Positions 18,989-27,368 of a stretch of 64,000 nucleotides of DNA are shown in pieces. The first letter of the stretch is position 1, and every line of letters starts with the position of its first letter. The notes below the pieces were generated by a model that had not been told where the DNA came from, made no database searches, and saw only the letters and a program-made list of their open reading frames with translations. Source of the DNA: Niabella insulamsoli. GTDB taxonomy: Bacteria > Bacteroidota > Bacteroidia > Chitinophagales > Chitinophagaceae. The DNA is taken from NCBI RefSeq assembly GCF_039652435.2, contig NZ_CP190246.1, forward strand, positions 3,906,001-3,970,000, read 5' to 3'. A program made the translations under genes and the position numbers.

Positions 18989-19020
18989 AACGAAACTATG
19001 GGCTTTATAGTTTTATCGTT
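18989..19020. promoter_or_regulatory. Imperfect inverted repeat upstream of the histidine kinase operon
   Basis: The arms AACGA-AACTAT and ATAGTTT-TATCGTT pair over about 12 bases with a small bulge around a 7-base centre. It lies about 45 bases ahead of the kinase start in the divergent region shared with the small gene at 19164. It is a candidate operator only. Confidence 0.3.
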
Positions 19021-19163
19021 GGAGCCTAAAGATAAATAATTATACTGATAATCATTGATTTATCTGTAAAATTTATTTCAGAACGACCTGCAATATTTAC
19101 TTAATCTATATTAACTTAAGAATGTGGCATTTGATGTACATTCACTTTTTGGAGGACAAGATT

Positions 19164-19520
19164 ATGAAAATTTTAAACGCCTACGCCATTGTTGACCCTA
19201 CGACCGACCTGGCAGTATTCAAAAAAATAGCGGCTGATTTTGCAGACCTTTCTGTTACCTATGAGCACGTAACAGAAAATGCCATTTCAGCATTGAACCA
19301 TAAGAATTTTGATCTACTAATCATTGACAAAGCCATTCCGCGGGCAGATTATAATAAGTTACATAAGCTGGCTGATATCCTGCATGCTGATGCGGCATTG
19401 GTCGCTTTCATCATGTCGGATGAAGATTTTATCCGCTATAAACTTGCAGGATTGATGGCTAAATGGACCGATGCCCACAGCGAAAGTCAAACCCGATTTT
19501 TCGATAACCCGGAGATGTAA
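19164..19520 (+). CDS. Hypothetical cytoplasmic protein, receiver-like
   Basis: 118 residues, no signal or membrane segment. The ATG at 19164 is chosen because GGAGG lies eight bases upstream (19151-19155), a stronger Shine-Dalgarno than most genes here have. The pattern MKILNAYAIVDPTTDLAVFKKIA ... HKNFDLLIIDKAIP ... AALVAFIMSDEDFIRYKL alternates strands and helices like a CheY receiver, with Asp in LLIIDKAIP at the phosphoacceptor strand end, but the acidic pair at the first strand is not obvious. I do not recognise a named family. It is divergent from the orphan kinase, so a partner role is conceivable but unproven. Confidence 0.6.
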   Translation: MKILNAYAIVDPTTDLAVFKKIAADFADLSVTYEHVTENAISALNHKNFDLLIIDKAIPRADYNKLHKLADILHADAALVAFIMSDEDFIRYKLAGLMAKWTDAHSESQTRFFDNPEM

Positions 19521-19564
19521 AAGCTTCAGCAGACATTCTATTTTTTAATTTCAAGAAAAAACAG

Positions 19565-19885
19565 ATGAAATCCGAATTTGACCCTATCCCATTAAAAAAT
19601 AATGAAGCGGCGCATCGCTTCGAAATCGAAGTAAACGGTTCCATCGCGTTTATCGAATACCAAACAGATGAAGACGGCATCCTCTCGCTGGTGCACACGG
19701 AGGCGCCTGCCGAATTGGCCGGAACGGGCGCTGCCGCGGCATTAGTTGAAAAAACTTTTATATTGCTTAAAGTGGAGGGCAAACAAATTCAACCTTTTTG
19801 CCCGTATATTTTTTCCTTTATAAAAAAACATCCAGAGTGGAAACAGCTTGTTTACAAAGGCTTTCCGGGATACCATCGTTTATAA
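19565..19885 (+). CDS. GNAT-like protein of the YjdJ/Gcn5-related small type
   Basis: 106 residues. The N-terminal half ends in LVHTEAPAELAGTGAAAALVE, a shortened acetyl-CoA loop, and the C-terminus has CPYIFSFIKKHPEW, the signature of the small YjdJ-type GNAT domain (Pfam Acetyltransf_CG). The acceptor is unknown. It precedes the pirin gene by 14 bases, so the two probably share a transcript. Confidence 0.85.
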   Translation: MKSEFDPIPLKNNEAAHRFEIEVNGSIAFIEYQTDEDGILSLVHTEAPAELAGTGAAAALVEKTFILLKVEGKQIQPFCPYIFSFIKKHPEWKQLVYKGFPGYHRL

Positions 19886-19899
19886 TAAAAAATAATACT

Positions 19900-20796
19900 A
19901 TGTCTAACATCGGAATGATCAGCGAGGAAAAAGCAACCCATATCGGCAATTTTCTGGTAGGCCGCCTGCTTCCTTTTCGTGAAAAAAGATCGGTAGGCCC
20001 TTTTGTCTTTATCGACCATATGGGCCCGGTTCACCTGAGTCAATATGAAAATTTTGATGTGCCGCCCCATCCACATATCGGGCTATCAACGCTTACTTAT
20101 TTGCTGGAAGGTTCGATTTTCCATCGTGACAGTATGGGCAGCGCTGTGGAAATTAAGCCAGGTGCTGTAAACTGGATGACGGCGGGAAAAGGCGTCGTCC
20201 ATTCGGAGCGCACACCCGAATATCTGAGAACAGCCGATAAACAACTGCACGGATTTCAGATTTGGATCGGGCTTCCCAAAGCAATGGAACTGCAAGCGCC
20301 GTCTTTTCACCATACCGAAGCCCGGGACATTCCCGCATGGACCGAGGGCGACATTTCCTATAAACTTATTGCCGGCGAAGCGCTCGGCCGAAAATCGCCG
20401 GTGCCTGTTCACAGTCGCCTGTTTTTTATAGAAATAAAAAGTAAAAGCGCGCAACCGCTAAATATCGGCCAGCATTTATTCGGAGAAGTAGCCATGTATG
20501 TTCTGGAAGGATCAGTTGCGATTGAAGGCAACGATTACGGCCCTAAACAATTGTTGATCGCAAAAGATGCCAGCCTTTGCCAGTTTACGCTCGCAGCTGG
20601 CAGTACAGTCTATCTTTTTGGAGGCGACCCTTTCGATGAGCCGCGTTACATTTACTGGAACTTCGTAAGCTCGGATAAGAACACGATTGAGACGGCTAAA
20701 ACAAATTGGCTGAATCAAAACCTGGAAGCTTTTCCGAAAGTGCCCGGGGATGACGAAACCTTTGTCCCGCTCCCCACTCCTTCCAAGAGCGCTTAA
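19900..20796 (+). CDS. Pirin family protein
   Basis: 298 residues of bicupin fold. The N-terminal cupin carries FVFIDHMGPV ... FDVPPHPHIGLSTLTYLLEGSI with the HxH..H..E metal-binding set, then ...GVVHSERTP. The C-terminal cupin follows. Bacterial pirins include quercetin 2,3-dioxygenase-like enzymes and redox-sensing regulators; which applies here cannot be seen. The frame is open upstream to 19798 inside the preceding gene, but the ATG at 19900 gives the family N-terminus. Confidence 0.9.
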   Translation: MSNIGMISEEKATHIGNFLVGRLLPFREKRSVGPFVFIDHMGPVHLSQYENFDVPPHPHIGLSTLTYLLEGSIFHRDSMGSAVEIKPGAVNWMTAGKGVVHSERTPEYLRTADKQLHGFQIWIGLPKAMELQAPSFHHTEARDIPAWTEGDISYKLIAGEALGRKSPVPVHSRLFFIEIKSKSAQPLNIGQHLFGEVAMYVLEGSVAIEGNDYGPKQLLIAKDASLCQFTLAAGSTVYLFGGDPFDEPRYIYWNFVSSDKNTIETAKTNWLNQNLEAFPKVPGDDETFVPLPTPSKSA

Positions 20797-20829
20797 CGCG
20801 CTGATAGTTTTTTAAACCAGCAGATTTTT

Positions 20830-20837
20830 TATTTTTG
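20830..20837 (+). promoter_or_regulatory. -7 box before the DUF202 gene
   Basis: TATTTTTG, a perfect TAnnTTTG, ends six bases before the ATG at 20844. The message would be nearly leaderless unless translation begins at the next ATG (20856). Confidence 0.4.
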
Positions 20838-20843
20838 AATGAA

Positions 20844-21227
20844 ATGCAAAACAATATGCCGGTAAAAAAAACAAACGATCACCTCGCCAACGAGCGCACC
20901 TTCCTGGCCTGGATGAGAACCGCTATTGGAATTATGGGCTTCGGTTTTGTGGTAGTTAAATTTTCAATGTTCGTGCGCCAAATTTCTTTGATGTTGGGAA
21001 GAGAAACGGCGATTCAGCAAAAAGGGCATTCCGCCATTACCGGCATCGTGTTGGTAGCGATTGGCGCGCTCACTTCTTTGCTCGCTTTTATAAATTATAA
21101 AAAAGTAAAACGCCAAATCGAAACTGATTCCTATAGCGGCTCAGCGTCACTTATACCGGTGGTAACCTGCTGTATTATTTTTATAAGCGCTTTGCTGATC
21201 TGGTATTTGATCGAAAGCATCCAATAA
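20844..21227 (+). CDS. YidH/DUF202 family inner membrane protein
   Basis: About 127 residues. The family motif LANERTFLAWMRTAIGIMGFGF is followed by three predicted membrane helices (roughly residues 25-45, 68-90, 102-124). Function is unknown in the family. The start is ATG 20844 or 20856. It is followed after 8 bases by the rhodanese-thioredoxin gene, so the two look co-transcribed. Confidence 0.85.
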   Translation: MQNNMPVKKTNDHLANERTFLAWMRTAIGIMGFGFVVVKFSMFVRQISLMLGRETAIQQKGHSAITGIVLVAIGALTSLLAFINYKKVKRQIETDSYSGSASLIPVVTCCIIFISALLIWYLIESIQ

Positions 21228-21235
21228 AAAATATA

Positions 21236-21976
21236 ATGAACCTGATGAAACAAGTCAAAAAAATTTTAGTTCCTATTTATGTTATTCTTGCATTGCTCGG
21301 CGCCAGTTGCGCGGGCGGACAAGAGAAAGATTATAGTCTGGAAGCCTCAGCTTTCAGGAACGAATTGATGAAAACGCCTGATGCTGTTTTGCTGGATGTG
21401 CGCACGCCGGGCGAATTTGAACAAGGCCACTTGCCTGATGCCATCAACTATGACTGGAATGGAAAAGACTTTCAGGCCCGCGTCGAACAGTTGGATCCGT
21501 CAAAGCCAATGTTTGTGTATTGCCTGAGCGGCGGCCGGAGTGCGGAAGCGGCAAAAAGCCTTCGCGCCAAAGGATTTAAAAATGTATACGAACTAAAGGG
21601 CGGCATTATGAAATGGCGCGGGCTGCAATTGCCGGAGACGAAAGCGAGCGCCGACAGCGCCGGGGCCTTTTCCAAATCTACATTTGATGCGATGCTCGAG
21701 GCCAACACGTTGGTGCTTGTAGACTTTTACGCACCATGGTGTCAACCTTGCAAAAAGATGGAACTTTATCTAAAAGAAATAAAAGAAGAGCAAAAAGAAA
21801 CCCTCCATCTTATCAGGCTGAATGTAGATGAACATCAGCAACTTTGCAAAGAGCTGAAAGTGGATACGCTACCGGTACTACAGCTATATAAAAATAAAAA
21901 ACTCATCTGGGAGCATGAGGGCTATATAGAAAAGGATGAGGTTTTGAAACAATTGGCTAAAAACACAGATCAATAA
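21236..21976 (+). CDS. Rhodanese-thioredoxin fusion lipoprotein
   Basis: 246 residues: a lipoprotein signal with lipobox LLGASC (Cys25), a rhodanese domain (about 35-130) with the persulphide Cys96 in VYCLSGGRSAEAA, then a thioredoxin domain (about 145-245) with WCQPCKKM (Cys169, Cys172). The fusion suggests a periplasmic enzyme that moves sulphane sulphur or reduces a persulphide using its own thioredoxin. It lies directly behind the DUF202 membrane protein. The domains are clear; the combined reaction is inferred. Confidence 0.9.
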   Translation: MNLMKQVKKILVPIYVILALLGASCAGGQEKDYSLEASAFRNELMKTPDAVLLDVRTPGEFEQGHLPDAINYDWNGKDFQARVEQLDPSKPMFVYCLSGGRSAEAAKSLRAKGFKNVYELKGGIMKWRGLQLPETKASADSAGAFSKSTFDAMLEANTLVLVDFYAPWCQPCKKMELYLKEIKEEQKETLHLIRLNVDEHQQLCKELKVDTLPVLQLYKNKKLIWEHEGYIEKDEVLKQLAKNTDQ

Positions 21977-22012
21977 ATCCAAGCCTTCCGCAGAGGCTAT
22001 TTGGATTTTTTT
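21977..22012 (+). terminator. Terminator of the rhodanese-thioredoxin gene, overlapping the convergent gene's 3' end
   Basis: A stem of ATCCAA/TTGGAT and GCCT/AGGC with a 3-base bulge, then six T residues. It begins one base after the TAA and includes the stop codon of the Gfo/Idh/MocA gene on the other strand. Confidence 0.65.
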
Positions 22013-22977
22013 GTAAAGCTGTCCATCAGCGCCATTGTTGCCACTCCATCCAATGCGGGGCAGGGATTTTCACCCCGCCCGAGAAAATAAGCAACAACTT
22101 TGTTGATCATCGGCTGTTGCACATGCTCAACCGTATCAAAAGATATTTCTCTGCTGTCGCCGCCATTCGTAAGCGATAAGCTGTTGCCGAAAAAACTAAA
22201 TTGAATCCGGCCTTCCGAACCATAAATAACACACTGGTCGGTTGCATCTTCAGGCGCTACGTTGAAACACCAAATACCATTAAAAAGCACTCCGTTTTTA
22301 AACATAATTGTCCCGCTTACCAAATCATCTGAAGCGTTGGCTTTCGATTGGTTCAGCGAAAAACCATTGGTTTGCTCAACCGCGCCAAACCAATGCAGCA
22401 TCAAATCGAGCTGATGCGGCGCTAAATCGTGAAACAGGCCGCCACCCGAAATATCAGGATTGGTGCGCCACGAAGTTTCACTGTTGGCAATAAGATCAGT
22501 TTTTGCAGCCTGAAGCAGTTTCAACGCCGCAAATCGTATGGCCCCGATCGCGCCCTCCGCTAACAACTTTTCTATTTCCAGGAACAGTGGCAGTTCCCTT
22601 CTATAATGAGCTATCGACAATTTCACACCATTGGCGATGGCCAGCTCATTCATAAGCGTAGCTTCTGCGGTGCTCATCGCCATTGGCTTTTCCACATATA
22701 CCGGTTTCCCGGCGCTGATAGCAGCCTTCGCATATTCGAGGTGAGAAGAAGGCGGCGTTGCAATATAAATGGCGTTAACGTCCGGGTCATCTATCAACTT
22801 TTGCGCATCGCTGTACCATTTTTCTACGCCGTGCCGGCGTGCATAATCTGCTGCTTTCGCAGCGTTGCGCCGCATCACAGCTGTCAGTTTAGAATGCGGC
22901 ACTTTCTGAAAAGCAGGCCCGCTCTTTATTTCGGTTACGTCGCCGCATCCGATGATGCCCCAATTAATCTGATCCAT
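21997..22977 (-). CDS. Gfo/Idh/MocA family oxidoreductase
   Basis: 326 residues: a Rossmann NAD(P)-binding domain starting INWGIIGCGDVTEIKSGPAF, the conserved VYVEKPMAMS with the catalytic-type Lys, and GGGLFHDLAPHQLDLMLHWFG, matching the (D/H)xxxH segment. These enzymes act on sugars or inositols; the substrate is not predictable here. No neighbouring sugar genes were seen. It is convergent with the rhodanese-thioredoxin gene. Confidence 0.9.
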   Translation of the reverse strand: MDQINWGIIGCGDVTEIKSGPAFQKVPHSKLTAVMRRNAAKAADYARRHGVEKWYSDAQKLIDDPDVNAIYIATPPSSHLEYAKAAISAGKPVYVEKPMAMSTAEATLMNELAIANGVKLSIAHYRRELPLFLEIEKLLAEGAIGAIRFAALKLLQAAKTDLIANSETSWRTNPDISGGGLFHDLAPHQLDLMLHWFGAVEQTNGFSLNQSKANASDDLVSGTIMFKNGVLFNGIWCFNVAPEDATDQCVIYGSEGRIQFSFFGNSLSLTNGGDSREISFDTVEHVQQPMINKVVAYFLGRGENPCPALDGVATMALMDSFTKKSK

Positions 22978-23003
22978 AGTTCTGTTTCTAGTCGGTTAAA
23001 CAT

Positions 23004-23396
23004 TTACTTCAGCCGTTCCAGCTTCCCTTTGCGCTTTACAATATTCTTATAATCCCATTGTATATCCTGCGCCTTTTTCAACCAACGTTTTAAATCTGCT
23101 TTATTTATTTGCTCCGCAGCGGTATAAGTAACCGATGCATCTTTAAATTTGCCGGAACCTGGTTTTAAGTCCGCTTCGCCAAAATCTGCGCCACTCCAAA
23201 ACATCAGGCGGATTCCTTCCTTCATTTTACTGTAACCCGCAACAGGATTGCCTTCCAAAAACCAAACCGGATGCGCGTGCCAGATTTTACTTGTGGCTGC
23301 CGGCAAACCTGCGGTGATTTCTTCCGCCAACGCCTCGCAGATCAATCGATCTGTTTCGGTCTGGGCTTGGTTATACTGCCCTATTGCTGTATCCAT
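23004..23396 (-). CDS. DUF1801 domain protein
   Basis: 130 residues, cytoplasmic. IWHAHPVWFLEGNPVAGYSKMKEGIRLMFWSG is the pattern of DUF1801/YdhG-type proteins, whose function is unknown. The ATG at 23396 is preferred over an upstream TTG. It lies 26 bases upstream of the oxidoreductase on the same strand and may share its transcript. Confidence 0.8.
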   Translation of the reverse strand: MDTAIGQYNQAQTETDRLICEALAEEITAGLPAATSKIWHAHPVWFLEGNPVAGYSKMKEGIRLMFWSGADFGEADLKPGSGKFKDASVTYTAAEQINKADLKRWLKKAQDIQWDYKNIVKRKGKLERLK

Positions 23397-23519
23397 AAAA
23401 TTTTTTTTCAAGATACGTTATTTAAAAAGCTTTCCGCAACCGAGGCCAATCGCTTTTCAAAAAGCAACGCCTGGCAACACCAGGAAGCCATCCGGCACAG
23501 TTTTGTATTATTTATTAAG

Positions 23520-24590
23520 ATGAAATATTGGCCCGCGATCATCCTATGTATTTTTCTTGGCGCATGTAAACAAATCCGTCCTTTTTTTGAAACGACGGTT
23601 CGTGGCAAATATGAAGCTGCTCAAAATGCAAAAGACTCACAGTTTATGGCGTGGAAATATTCCTATAAGCAAGCCGCCAACACCACCCTAATGCTCGATT
23701 TGCCAGCGGTTTGGAGCATGAAAGCCTATAGGCCCCACCCTTCGGCGGTCAGCTATATTATTCATTTAAAGCAAGGCGAAAAGCTGGTGGCCGAAGTCGA
23801 CAAACCCGATAGCGTTTTGTTTTTCCTTGAAGTTTTTGATGCAACTACCCAAACTCAACCGCAACTCCGCGCAGAGCTTAAAAAGGAAGAAAACCGATTA
23901 CAGTGGATCGCGACCAAAGACGATAGTGTACGGATTAGTCTTCAACCCATGCTTCATGACACTTCGGTTTATGATATCAAAGTTTACAAGCAACCTGCCT
24001 TCACGTTTCCCGTTGCAGGTAAGGGCAACAGCGCGATGCAAAGCTTTTGGGGCGCAGACCGCGACGGCGGCGCACGATCGCATGAAGGAATTGATATTTT
24101 CGCGCCGCGAGGTACGCCCGTCGTTGCCGCAGGCGATGGGAGGCTGGGATTTACAGGCGAAAAAGGGTTGGGCGGCAGGCAGGTTTGGTTATACGAAAAT
24201 GAAACCGGGTTCAGCATCTATTACGCCCACTTAGACAGTATTGCTGCCACAAGTGGCGCCGTTTTACGAGGCGATACGCTTGGGTATGTCGGCAACACCG
24301 GCAATGCGGCAGGAGGAGCAACCCATCTTCATTTTGGCATTTATGGCCGCGGTGGCGCTGTGAACCCCCTTCACTTTATACGACAGCTTGACGTACCGGC
24401 CTTCAAAAAATTTAATGTAGACAGTGTGATAACCCGCGATTCCGGAACGAAGCTGCGCCGCGGCCCCGGCAAGCCATTTCAGTCTTTAGCAACCTTGGAA
24501 AAAACAGCGGCTTTGCGCGTTCAGGCAAACTTTGGCAACTGGCTTCAGGTCATGAGCCGCGATAGTGTTACTGGCTTTATCCCCGATTAA
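23520..24590 (+). CDS. M23 family metallopeptidase lipoprotein with SH3-like domain
   Basis: 356 residues. Lipobox LGACKQ places the protein at a membrane facing the periplasm. A beta-rich middle precedes the LytM domain with SHEGIDIFAPRGTPVVAAGDG and the C-terminal HLHFG of the zinc site. The last 70 residues (VITRDSGTKLRRGPGK...) look like a bacterial SH3 domain. All zinc ligands expected of an active endopeptidase (H...D, HxH) appear present, so it is probably a murein hydrolase. The frame is open for 83 codons upstream, but the ATG at 23520 begins the signal. Confidence 0.88.
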   Translation: MKYWPAIILCIFLGACKQIRPFFETTVRGKYEAAQNAKDSQFMAWKYSYKQAANTTLMLDLPAVWSMKAYRPHPSAVSYIIHLKQGEKLVAEVDKPDSVLFFLEVFDATTQTQPQLRAELKKEENRLQWIATKDDSVRISLQPMLHDTSVYDIKVYKQPAFTFPVAGKGNSAMQSFWGADRDGGARSHEGIDIFAPRGTPVVAAGDGRLGFTGEKGLGGRQVWLYENETGFSIYYAHLDSIAATSGAVLRGDTLGYVGNTGNAAGGATHLHFGIYGRGGAVNPLHFIRQLDVPAFKKFNVDSVITRDSGTKLRRGPGKPFQSLATLEKTAALRVQANFGNWLQVMSRDSVTGFIPD

Positions 24591-24618
24591 CGGAAGATAT
24601 ACCGGCGCCACAAATATT

Positions 24619-24648
24619 AAAAAAGCCGCTCTAAAAAACAGAACGGCT
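24619..24648 (-). terminator. Terminator of the DJ-1/PfpI gene
   Basis: On the minus strand AGCCGTTCT and AGAGCGGCT form a 9-pair stem (one G-U) around GTTTTTT, followed by six T residues. On the plus strand the G-U becomes an A-C mismatch, which supports minus-strand use. Confidence 0.75.
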
Positions 24649-24666
24649 CTCCTTTAAATTAAACCT

Positions 24667-25203
24667 TTAAGCATGTACGCCTTCCTTAATTTCTTCCACC
24701 ATTTTCTTATTAAAAGCCGGCAGGTCTTCGGGCGTCCGGCTGGTTACCAAGCCCTGATCCACCACCACTTCTTCGTCCACCCAATCCGCGCCTGCGTTCA
24801 TCAAATCGCGGCTAATCGCTTTTACCGAAGTCATTTTCCGCCCACCAACGACCTCTGCGTCTATTAAAATTTGAGGGCCATGGCAAATTGCAGCGACTGG
24901 CTTTGTCTGATTAAAAAATGCTTTTACAAAATTCAAAGCCTCGTCGTTGGTTCTCAATTTATCGGGATTTAGCACTCCGCCGGGTAATACCAGTGCATCA
25001 TAATCTGCTGCCCTGGCGCCTGACAGTACCTGGTCAACTTTATAAGCAGGCCCCCAATTCTTTTCCGCCCAGGATTTGACATAACCTGCTTCAACACTTA
25101 CAATATCAACCTGCCATCCTTCCTGCTCGAGATGCTCTTTTGGAGATTTTAGTTCGCTTTCTTCAAAACCGTGTGTCGCCATAATGGCTATTTTCTTACT
25201 CAT
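24667..25203 (-). CDS. DJ-1/PfpI family type 1 glutamine amidotransferase-like protein
   Basis: 178 residues. MSKKIAIMATHGFEESEL carries the conserved Glu, and PVAAICHGPQILIDA the nucleophile Cys followed by His. The YhbO/PfpI-like branch includes stress proteins described as protein deglycases or peptidases; the activity is debated and not resolvable here. A second ATG one codon upstream (25206) is possible. A clear terminator follows. Confidence 0.9.
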   Translation of the reverse strand: MSKKIAIMATHGFEESELKSPKEHLEQEGWQVDIVSVEAGYVKSWAEKNWGPAYKVDQVLSGARAADYDALVLPGGVLNPDKLRTNDEALNFVKAFFNQTKPVAAICHGPQILIDAEVVGGRKMTSVKAISRDLMNAGADWVDEEVVVDQGLVTSRTPEDLPAFNKKMVEEIKEGVHA

Positions 25204-25385
25204 CATTTAAAATTTTAGCGTTTAAACATTATTTATTCAGGTTATAAAATCCAAAAACCAGACCCTAACCAACAAATCATAATTTTTCTTTGTTAAAGAA
25301 ATATAAAAGAAGCCTGCAAAACCTTGTTAACGCAAGGCTCCATTGCAGCAAGTACTATATTCGTAGCCTGTCAATTTTAGTTAGT

Positions 25386-26960
25386 ATGGAAATGGCTTTA
25401 TATTTATCGATTGGACTGATTGTTGGATGGCTGATAGGATGGCTTTTAACGCAAACGCGCGCCGCTTCTAAAATGCAAAGCGTAAAAGATGAAGCGGCAT
25501 CCAAACTGACCGCTTTGGAAAAAGACGCGGCCGCCCTGAAAGCGACTGCCGCGTTGCAACTGGAAAATGCCGCCAGGTCGGAAAGCGCACATCAGGAGGA
25601 ACTCACGGAGTTGAAACAACGCATGGCGGCGCTTCAAACAGAACTGGATCAGGCGAGGCAGCAATTCGCAGCGGTAAAAGCAGGCTATGATACAGCCCGC
25701 CAAAACCTTATTGAAAAAAACAATGAAGCGCTACGCGCCCGTTCACAGCAGGAGCAACTACTGGCTGATCAAACGCGCCTGCAGCAGGAGCTGGCTACTG
25801 CACGCGCCAACAACCAATCACTATTGGAAAAACTTCAAACACAAAAAACAGAGATTGAAGCGCTGGGTAAAAAGTTTAATACCGAATTCGAAAATATCGC
25901 CAATAAAATTCTTGAAACCAAAACCAGCACTTTTACAGAACTCAACAAAACGAATATGAAATCGCTGTTGGAGCCGCTTGGGGAAAACATCAAAGAATTT
26001 AAAAAACAGGTAAATGAGGCCTACGGCAAAGAAAGTAACGAACGTTTTTCCCTGCAAAACGAAGTAAAGAACCTGGTATTACTCAACCAGGCCCTGAGCA
26101 AGGAAGCTCAAAACCTGACCCGGGCTCTAAAAAGCGAATCGAAAACCCAGGGGCGCTGGGGAGAAATGGTATTGGAGAAAATCCTGGAAAAATCTGGCCT
26201 CCGGAAAAATGAAGAATTTTTCATGGAGCATCAGCTTTTCGGCATCGACGGCAGGCCGCTACTCAGCGCAGTGAGCGGCAAAAAAATGAGGCCCGACGCG
26301 CTGATCGTTTATCCTGACAACCGGCATGTAATTGTTGATGCGAAAGTTTCATTAACGGCTTTTGTGCGTTATGCCGAAGCAGAGGAAGAAACTTTGCAGG
26401 AAGCGGCATTAATTGCTCACGTCCGATCGGTGAAAGCCCATATCGACGAATTGCAGGTGAAGGCTTATGACGATTACGATAAGTCGATGGATTTTGTGAT
26501 GATGTTTATCCCGAACGAAGCGGCTTATTTCGCGGCTTTGAAAGGGGATGCCCATATTTGGGAATATGCTTATGACCGGCGGATTCTACTCATAAGCCCT
26601 ACCAATCTCATCGCAGCCTTGAAGCTGCTGGCAGATCTGTGGAAGCGGGAGCGCAACGAAAGAAACAGTATGGACATTGCGAACCGGGCTTTAAAAATGT
26701 ATGAAAAGCTGGTGGGCTTTTCGGAAAACCTCGACGCCGTGGGCCGGTATATGGACAACGCAAAAAACAAATACGATGACGCCGTGAATCAGCTTCACAA
26801 GGGAAAGGACAATTTCTTCGCCCAGGCTGGCAAAATGAAGCAGTTGTTAAACTATAATAAACCCAAAGATTTCACCCAGGCTAAGCTCGATCTTGGCGCT
26901 GATCACGACTTTGATGCGGCCGACCCCGAAAACGGTGGTGAAACATTAACAACTATCTAA
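25386..26960 (+). CDS. rmuC: DNA recombination protein RmuC homologue
   Basis: About 524 residues: an N-terminal membrane anchor (about 5-25, IGLIVGWLIGWLL), a long Ala/Gln-rich coiled coil (about 40-190) and the RmuC domain with QGRWGEMVLEKILEKSGL, RPDALIVYPDNRHVIVDAKVSL and FIPNEAAYFAAL, a restriction-endonuclease-like core. RmuC limits inversions at short inverted repeats in E. coli. The upstream in-frame extension to 25290 is not family-like. Confidence 0.94.
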   Translation: MEMALYLSIGLIVGWLIGWLLTQTRAASKMQSVKDEAASKLTALEKDAAALKATAALQLENAARSESAHQEELTELKQRMAALQTELDQARQQFAAVKAGYDTARQNLIEKNNEALRARSQQEQLLADQTRLQQELATARANNQSLLEKLQTQKTEIEALGKKFNTEFENIANKILETKTSTFTELNKTNMKSLLEPLGENIKEFKKQVNEAYGKESNERFSLQNEVKNLVLLNQALSKEAQNLTRALKSESKTQGRWGEMVLEKILEKSGLRKNEEFFMEHQLFGIDGRPLLSAVSGKKMRPDALIVYPDNRHVIVDAKVSLTAFVRYAEAEEETLQEAALIAHVRSVKAHIDELQVKAYDDYDKSMDFVMMFIPNEAAYFAALKGDAHIWEYAYDRRILLISPTNLIAALKLLADLWKRERNERNSMDIANRALKMYEKLVGFSENLDAVGRYMDNAKNKYDDAVNQLHKGKDNFFAQAGKMKQLLNYNKPKDFTQAKLDLGADHDFDAADPENGGETLTTI

Positions 26961-26999
26961 AATCTATTTTATTTTTTTTAGCGTCATCTATTTATTATA

Positions 27000-27007
27000 T
27001 AAATTTG
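27000..27007 (+). promoter_or_regulatory. -7 box before the small 88-residue gene
   Basis: TAAATTTG, a perfect TAnnTTTG, 21 bases before the ATG at 27029. TTA at 26978-26980 sits at the -33 position (two of three bases). Confidence 0.45.
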
Positions 27008-27028
27008 ATCCCACAGAACTTATTTGTT

Positions 27029-27295
27029 ATGGCTGAACATTTGATTGAAAAAGAGGAGTTAACCAATTACACCATCGTTCCGGCAGAGGAAGACAGGTCT
27101 GATTATTGGAGAGAAAAACTAAGCTACGCCGTAAGGCTGGGCAATCAGTTTAAAAGCAAAACATCTATTACTTTTAACACGACGGAAGGGCCCCGAACCG
27201 TGCATACGACGGTTTGGTCGTTAACAGAAAACTATCTTGAACTTAAGGCAGGGCGCCTGATTCCGCTGACCAGCGTTATTGACGTTCATTTTTAA
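27029..27295 (+). CDS. Hypothetical small beta-rich protein
   Basis: 88 residues, no signal or membrane segment, not assigned to a family by me. After an acidic helical start (residues 1-35) the strands TSITFNTTEGPRTVHTTVWS, NYLELKAGRLIPL and VIDVHF suggest a small SH3/Sm-like barrel, a layout also seen in Rof-like antiterminators and Hfq-like proteins. The evidence for the gene is its good promoter box, coding-like composition and placement between rmuC and the convergent HerA-like gene. Confidence 0.6.
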   Translation: MAEHLIEKEELTNYTIVPAEEDRSDYWREKLSYAVRLGNQFKSKTSITFNTTEGPRTVHTTVWSLTENYLELKAGRLIPLTSVIDVHF

Positions 27296-27368
27296 CGCCA
27301 TATCTTTTCGGCGATTAGCTTATTTGTTTAGCGCGCAGCTTCAAAATCATGATGCTTTCCCACGAAGA

